Assembly (NCBI GenBank): GCA_029781135.1
Contig: JAKOXH010000051.1
Span: forward strand, 1 to 64,000
Length of the DNA stretch: 64,000 nucleotides
Origin: Planctomycetota bacterium
GTDB taxonomy: Bacteria; Planctomycetota; Planctomycetia; Pirellulales; Lacipirellulaceae
Reading direction: 5' to 3'
The notes beneath the pieces are model-generated. The model had not been told where the DNA came from. It did no database searches and was given only the letters and a program-made list of their open reading frames with translations. Each line of letters starts with the position of its first letter. Within the stretch, counting starts at the first letter, position 1. This document shows positions 62,051 to 64,000 of this stretch, one piece after another. The position numbers were made by a program, and so were the translations under genes.

Positions 62051-63469
62051 ATGAATGGGAGTGCCGACTGCGACCAGCGCAGTCCATTGGCCACCGACGA
62101 GGAACCTCCCGGTCCTTTGGACCTGTCTTCTTCAATCCTGCCGAACGATCTGAGGTTTGATGCCCGCATCCCGGCCGATGCCACGCTGGGGTATCGTTCT
62201 GCGCTGAGCCATGCCTTTGGAGCGACTGCCACGACGGCAACGCCGTTTGGCCATTCCAACGGGTTTACCGAGGCGGCTGACGCCATGAACAATGTGGCTG
62301 AACCGTGTCGGCCGGCTTCAGGCAGCTTGTCGTTCTTGCGCGGCACGACGACGAGCGCCACACGCGCTTTTCGACGTCGCCACTTCCCCGACGTGACGAA
62401 CCGCGAATGGAACGATTGGCGCTGGCAATCGCGCCATCGGATTCGCACGCTTGACCAGCTTGAATCAATGCTGCAGCTTTCCGCCGAAGAGCGCGAAGCA
62501 TTGGTGCAAGGCGGGACGATGCTGCCGATGGGCATCTCGCCCTACTACATGAGCTTGCTCGATCCCGAGGATCCGCGGCATCCGCTCCGTCGTACGGTGG
62601 TGCCGACACTCAATGAGTTCGTACGGACGGCCGGCGAGGCGGACGATCCGCTCGGTGAGGATTCGCACAGCCCGGTGCCAGGGCTGGTCCATCGTTACCC
62701 GGACCGCGTGTTGCTGCTGCCACTCGATTTTTGTTCGACGTATTGCCGCTACTGCACGCGATCGCGGGTGGTCGGCCACGGCGAACTCATGCCGCAGGAA
62801 AGCCGGCTGAAGGCGGCGTTCGCGTACTTGCGGCAAACCCCGGACGTGCGCGACGTATTGATTTCCGGCGGCGATGCCCTGGCCCTCGGCGACGACAAAC
62901 TCGATTGGATTCTCCGCGAGTTGCGGTCGATTCCGAACATCGAGTTCATTCGCATCGGCACCAAGATGCCGGCGGTGTTGCCGCAGCGCATCACACGCGA
63001 CCTGTGCCGCATCTTGCGGCGGTATCACCCGATCTGGATGAGTGCCCACTTCATTCACCCGGAGGAATGCACGCCGGAGACGGCTCAAGCGTGTGGCCGA
63101 TTGGTCGATGCGGGCATTCCGCTCGGCTCGCAGACGGTGCTGCTCAAGGGCGTGAACGACAACGTCGACACCATGCGCCGGCTCATGCACAAGCTGCTGC
63201 TGATGCGCGTGCGGCCGTACTACCTGTACCAATGCGATCCGATTAGCGGCTCATCGCACTTTCGCACGCCGGTGGCCAAGGGCCTTGAGATTATCGAAGG
63301 CCTGCGAGGTCATACGACTGGCTACGCAGTTCCAAGCTATGTCATCGACGCACCGGGCGGCGGCGGCAAAATCCCTTTGCAGCCGAACAATGTCCTCGGT
63401 CGCGACGGCGATTGGCTGCTACTGCGAAACTACGAAGGCAAAGAGTACCGATATCACGATCCTGTATGA
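62051..63469 (+). CDS. KamA-type radical SAM aminomutase (lysine 2,3-aminomutase family)
   Basis: 472 residues; the N-terminal 100 or so residues are weakly conserved, so the true start could be further in. The radical-SAM cysteines are C228, C232 and C235 in FCSTYCRYCTRSR, the KamA spacing C-x3-C-x2-C. VLISGGDALALGDDKL and YYLYQCDPI are further KamA landmarks, and the PLP lysine is probably in the C-terminal GGGGKIPL. The family moves an amino group from C2 to C3 of lysine or a related substrate. It is followed by an ATP-grasp gene on the same strand, suggesting the product is ligated or otherwise used there. Confidence 0.9.
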   Translation: MNGSADCDQRSPLATDEEPPGPLDLSSSILPNDLRFDARIPADATLGYRSALSHAFGATATTATPFGHSNGFTEAADAMNNVAEPCRPASGSLSFLRGTTTSATRAFRRRHFPDVTNREWNDWRWQSRHRIRTLDQLESMLQLSAEEREALVQGGTMLPMGISPYYMSLLDPEDPRHPLRRTVVPTLNEFVRTAGEADDPLGEDSHSPVPGLVHRYPDRVLLLPLDFCSTYCRYCTRSRVVGHGELMPQESRLKAAFAYLRQTPDVRDVLISGGDALALGDDKLDWILRELRSIPNIEFIRIGTKMPAVLPQRITRDLCRILRRYHPIWMSAHFIHPEECTPETAQACGRLVDAGIPLGSQTVLLKGVNDNVDTMRRLMHKLLLMRVRPYYLYQCDPISGSSHFRTPVAKGLEIIEGLRGHTTGYAVPSYVIDAPGGGGKIPLQPNNVLGRDGDWLLLRNYEGKEYRYHDPV

Positions 63470-63493
63470 GCGTGGGGCAAGGAGCATGGAGCC

Positions 63494-63499
63494 AGGAGG
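63494..63499 (+). promoter_or_regulatory. AGGAGG ribosome-binding-like site ahead of the heptamer repeat
   Basis: A perfect AGGAGG lies three bases before GTG at 63503, which is in frame with the ATG-initiated ligase at 63557 through the repeat. The spacing is short, so its use is uncertain. Confidence 0.35.
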
Positions 63500-63513
63500 A
63501 TTGTGATTTTCTT

Positions 63514-63555
63514 CCGCTCGCCGCTCGCCGCTCGCCGCTCGCCGCTCGCCGCTCC
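63514..63555 (+). repeat. Six tandem copies of a 7-bp unit (CCGCTCG)
   Basis: Five perfect copies of CCGCTCG and a sixth ending in C run up to one base before the ATG at 63557. A unit of seven is not a multiple of three, so gain or loss of a copy would shift the frame of any start upstream of the repeat. Confidence 0.9.
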
Positions 63556-63556
63556 C

Positions 63557-64000
63557 ATGCACATTGGCATCACTTACGATTTACGCTCCGAGTACCTCGC
63601 TGCCGGCTACGGTGAAGAGGAAACGGCCGAGTTCGATCAACTCGGCACCATCGAGGCCATTGATAGCGCTCTTTGTGAACTCGGCCACACGACCGATCGC
63701 ATTGGCCACGCACGCAGCCTGATCGAGCGGTTGGCGGCGGGCGACCGCTGGGACCTGGTGTTCAACATCTGCGAAGGAATGCGTGGAATCGGTCGCGAAT
63801 CACAGGTGCCGGCGATCCTGGATGTGTACGGCATTCCCTACACATTTTCAGACCCTGCGGTTCTGTGTCTCTGCCTGGATAAGGCACTCACCAAGATGGT
63901 GCTTCGCGCTGCCGGCGTGCCAACACCCGATTGGCACGTGGTGCGCGAACCGGCCGATGTTTCGCGTTGCCCGGTCGCGTTCCCCGTAATCGCCAAACCG
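63557..64000 (+). CDS. D-alanine-D-alanine-ligase-like ATP-grasp protein, N-terminal part
   Basis: 148 residues are visible and the frame runs off the window. MHIGITYDLRSEYLAAGY starts the chain, DLVFNICEGMRGIGRESQVP is the Ddl-family substrate-loop region, and PAILDVYGIPYTFSDP and LDKALTKMVLRAAGVPTP follow as in D-Ala-D-Ala ligases. The catalytic C-terminal ATP-grasp domain is missing only because the window ends. It is probably not the essential cell-wall ligase but a paralogue linked to the KamA gene 87 nt upstream. Start: ATG 63557 by homology. Confidence 0.85.
   Translation, partial: MHIGITYDLRSEYLAAGYGEEETAEFDQLGTIEAIDSALCELGHTTDRIGHARSLIERLAAGDRWDLVFNICEGMRGIGRESQVPAILDVYGIPYTFSDPAVLCLCLDKALTKMVLRAAGVPTPDWHVVREPADVSRCPVAFPVIAKP

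Noticed and set aside
63514..63555. Heptamer tandem repeat considered as a CRISPR or VNTR array
   Set aside because: Units are only 7 bp with no spacers, so it is not CRISPR; kept as a simple sequence repeat.

Overview
The window looks like chromosomal DNA of a planctomycete, probably of the Pirellulales type. This rests on protein families: a Planctomycete cytochrome C (PSCyt/DUF1549/DUF1553) protein next to a DUF1501 protein, a DUF1559 pilin-like protein, DUF1080 proteins, a TAT-exported Gfo/Idh/MocA oxidoreductase, five PEP-CTERM surface proteins, dockerin-like repeats and a small ECF sigma factor followed by a FecR protein. The DNA is visibly GC-rich and genes are loosely packed. I see no rRNA, tRNA or CRISPR array.

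Layout. 1-227: right end of an IS256-type element. 434-4227: a MacA/MacB-like export system (adaptor, ATPase, permease). 4218-6967: a PEP-CTERM protein and a nitrilase-family hydrolase. 7108-14226: a leftward operon of PSCyt/PSD1 protein, DUF1501 protein, URO-D-like protein and a TAT-exported glycosidase-like protein. 14411-17313: Rid-like protein, DUF1080 protein and an alpha/beta hydrolase. 18192-29894: a secretin-like protein without a channel domain, PEP carboxylase, a four-fold ComEA-type HhH protein, a YidB-like protein, a small unknown protein, a PEP-CTERM protein and a double DUF1080 protein. 30025: Gfo/Idh/MocA oxidoreductase.

31552-47065 is a 15.5-kb rightward block that reads as an alpha-glucan (starch or maltodextrin) locus: sigma factor and FecR-like regulator, PEP-CTERM protein, DUF1559 protein, small lipoprotein, a secreted GH13 amylase with dockerin-like repeats and PEP-CTERM anchor, an anchored protein with four FNGW-type modules, a lipoprotein GH13 enzyme, a solute-binding protein fused to its own MalF-like permease, and a MalG-like permease. 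The inferred flow is degradation outside, capture by the tethered binding domain, and import. The ATPase subunit is not in the window.

47151-52654: S9 peptidase, a propeller-like secreted protein and a GH9 enzyme. 52685-59471: a nucleic-acid repair group (LigD, Ku, topoisomerase IB, UdgX-type uracil-DNA glycosylase) ending at a PPK2-type kinase. 59684-64000: a protein with two degenerate GGDEF domains, a KamA-type radical SAM protein and the start of a D-Ala-D-Ala-ligase-like ATP-grasp protein.

A second layer is a dense set of short palindromic repeats of several families. Most are intergenic. Three enter reading frames: one supplies the end of the MacB-type ATPase, one lies in the leader of the DUF1559 protein, and one encodes part of the signal peptide of the binding-protein/permease fusion. 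Together with that fusion and the alpha-glucan locus, these are the most unusual things I see.
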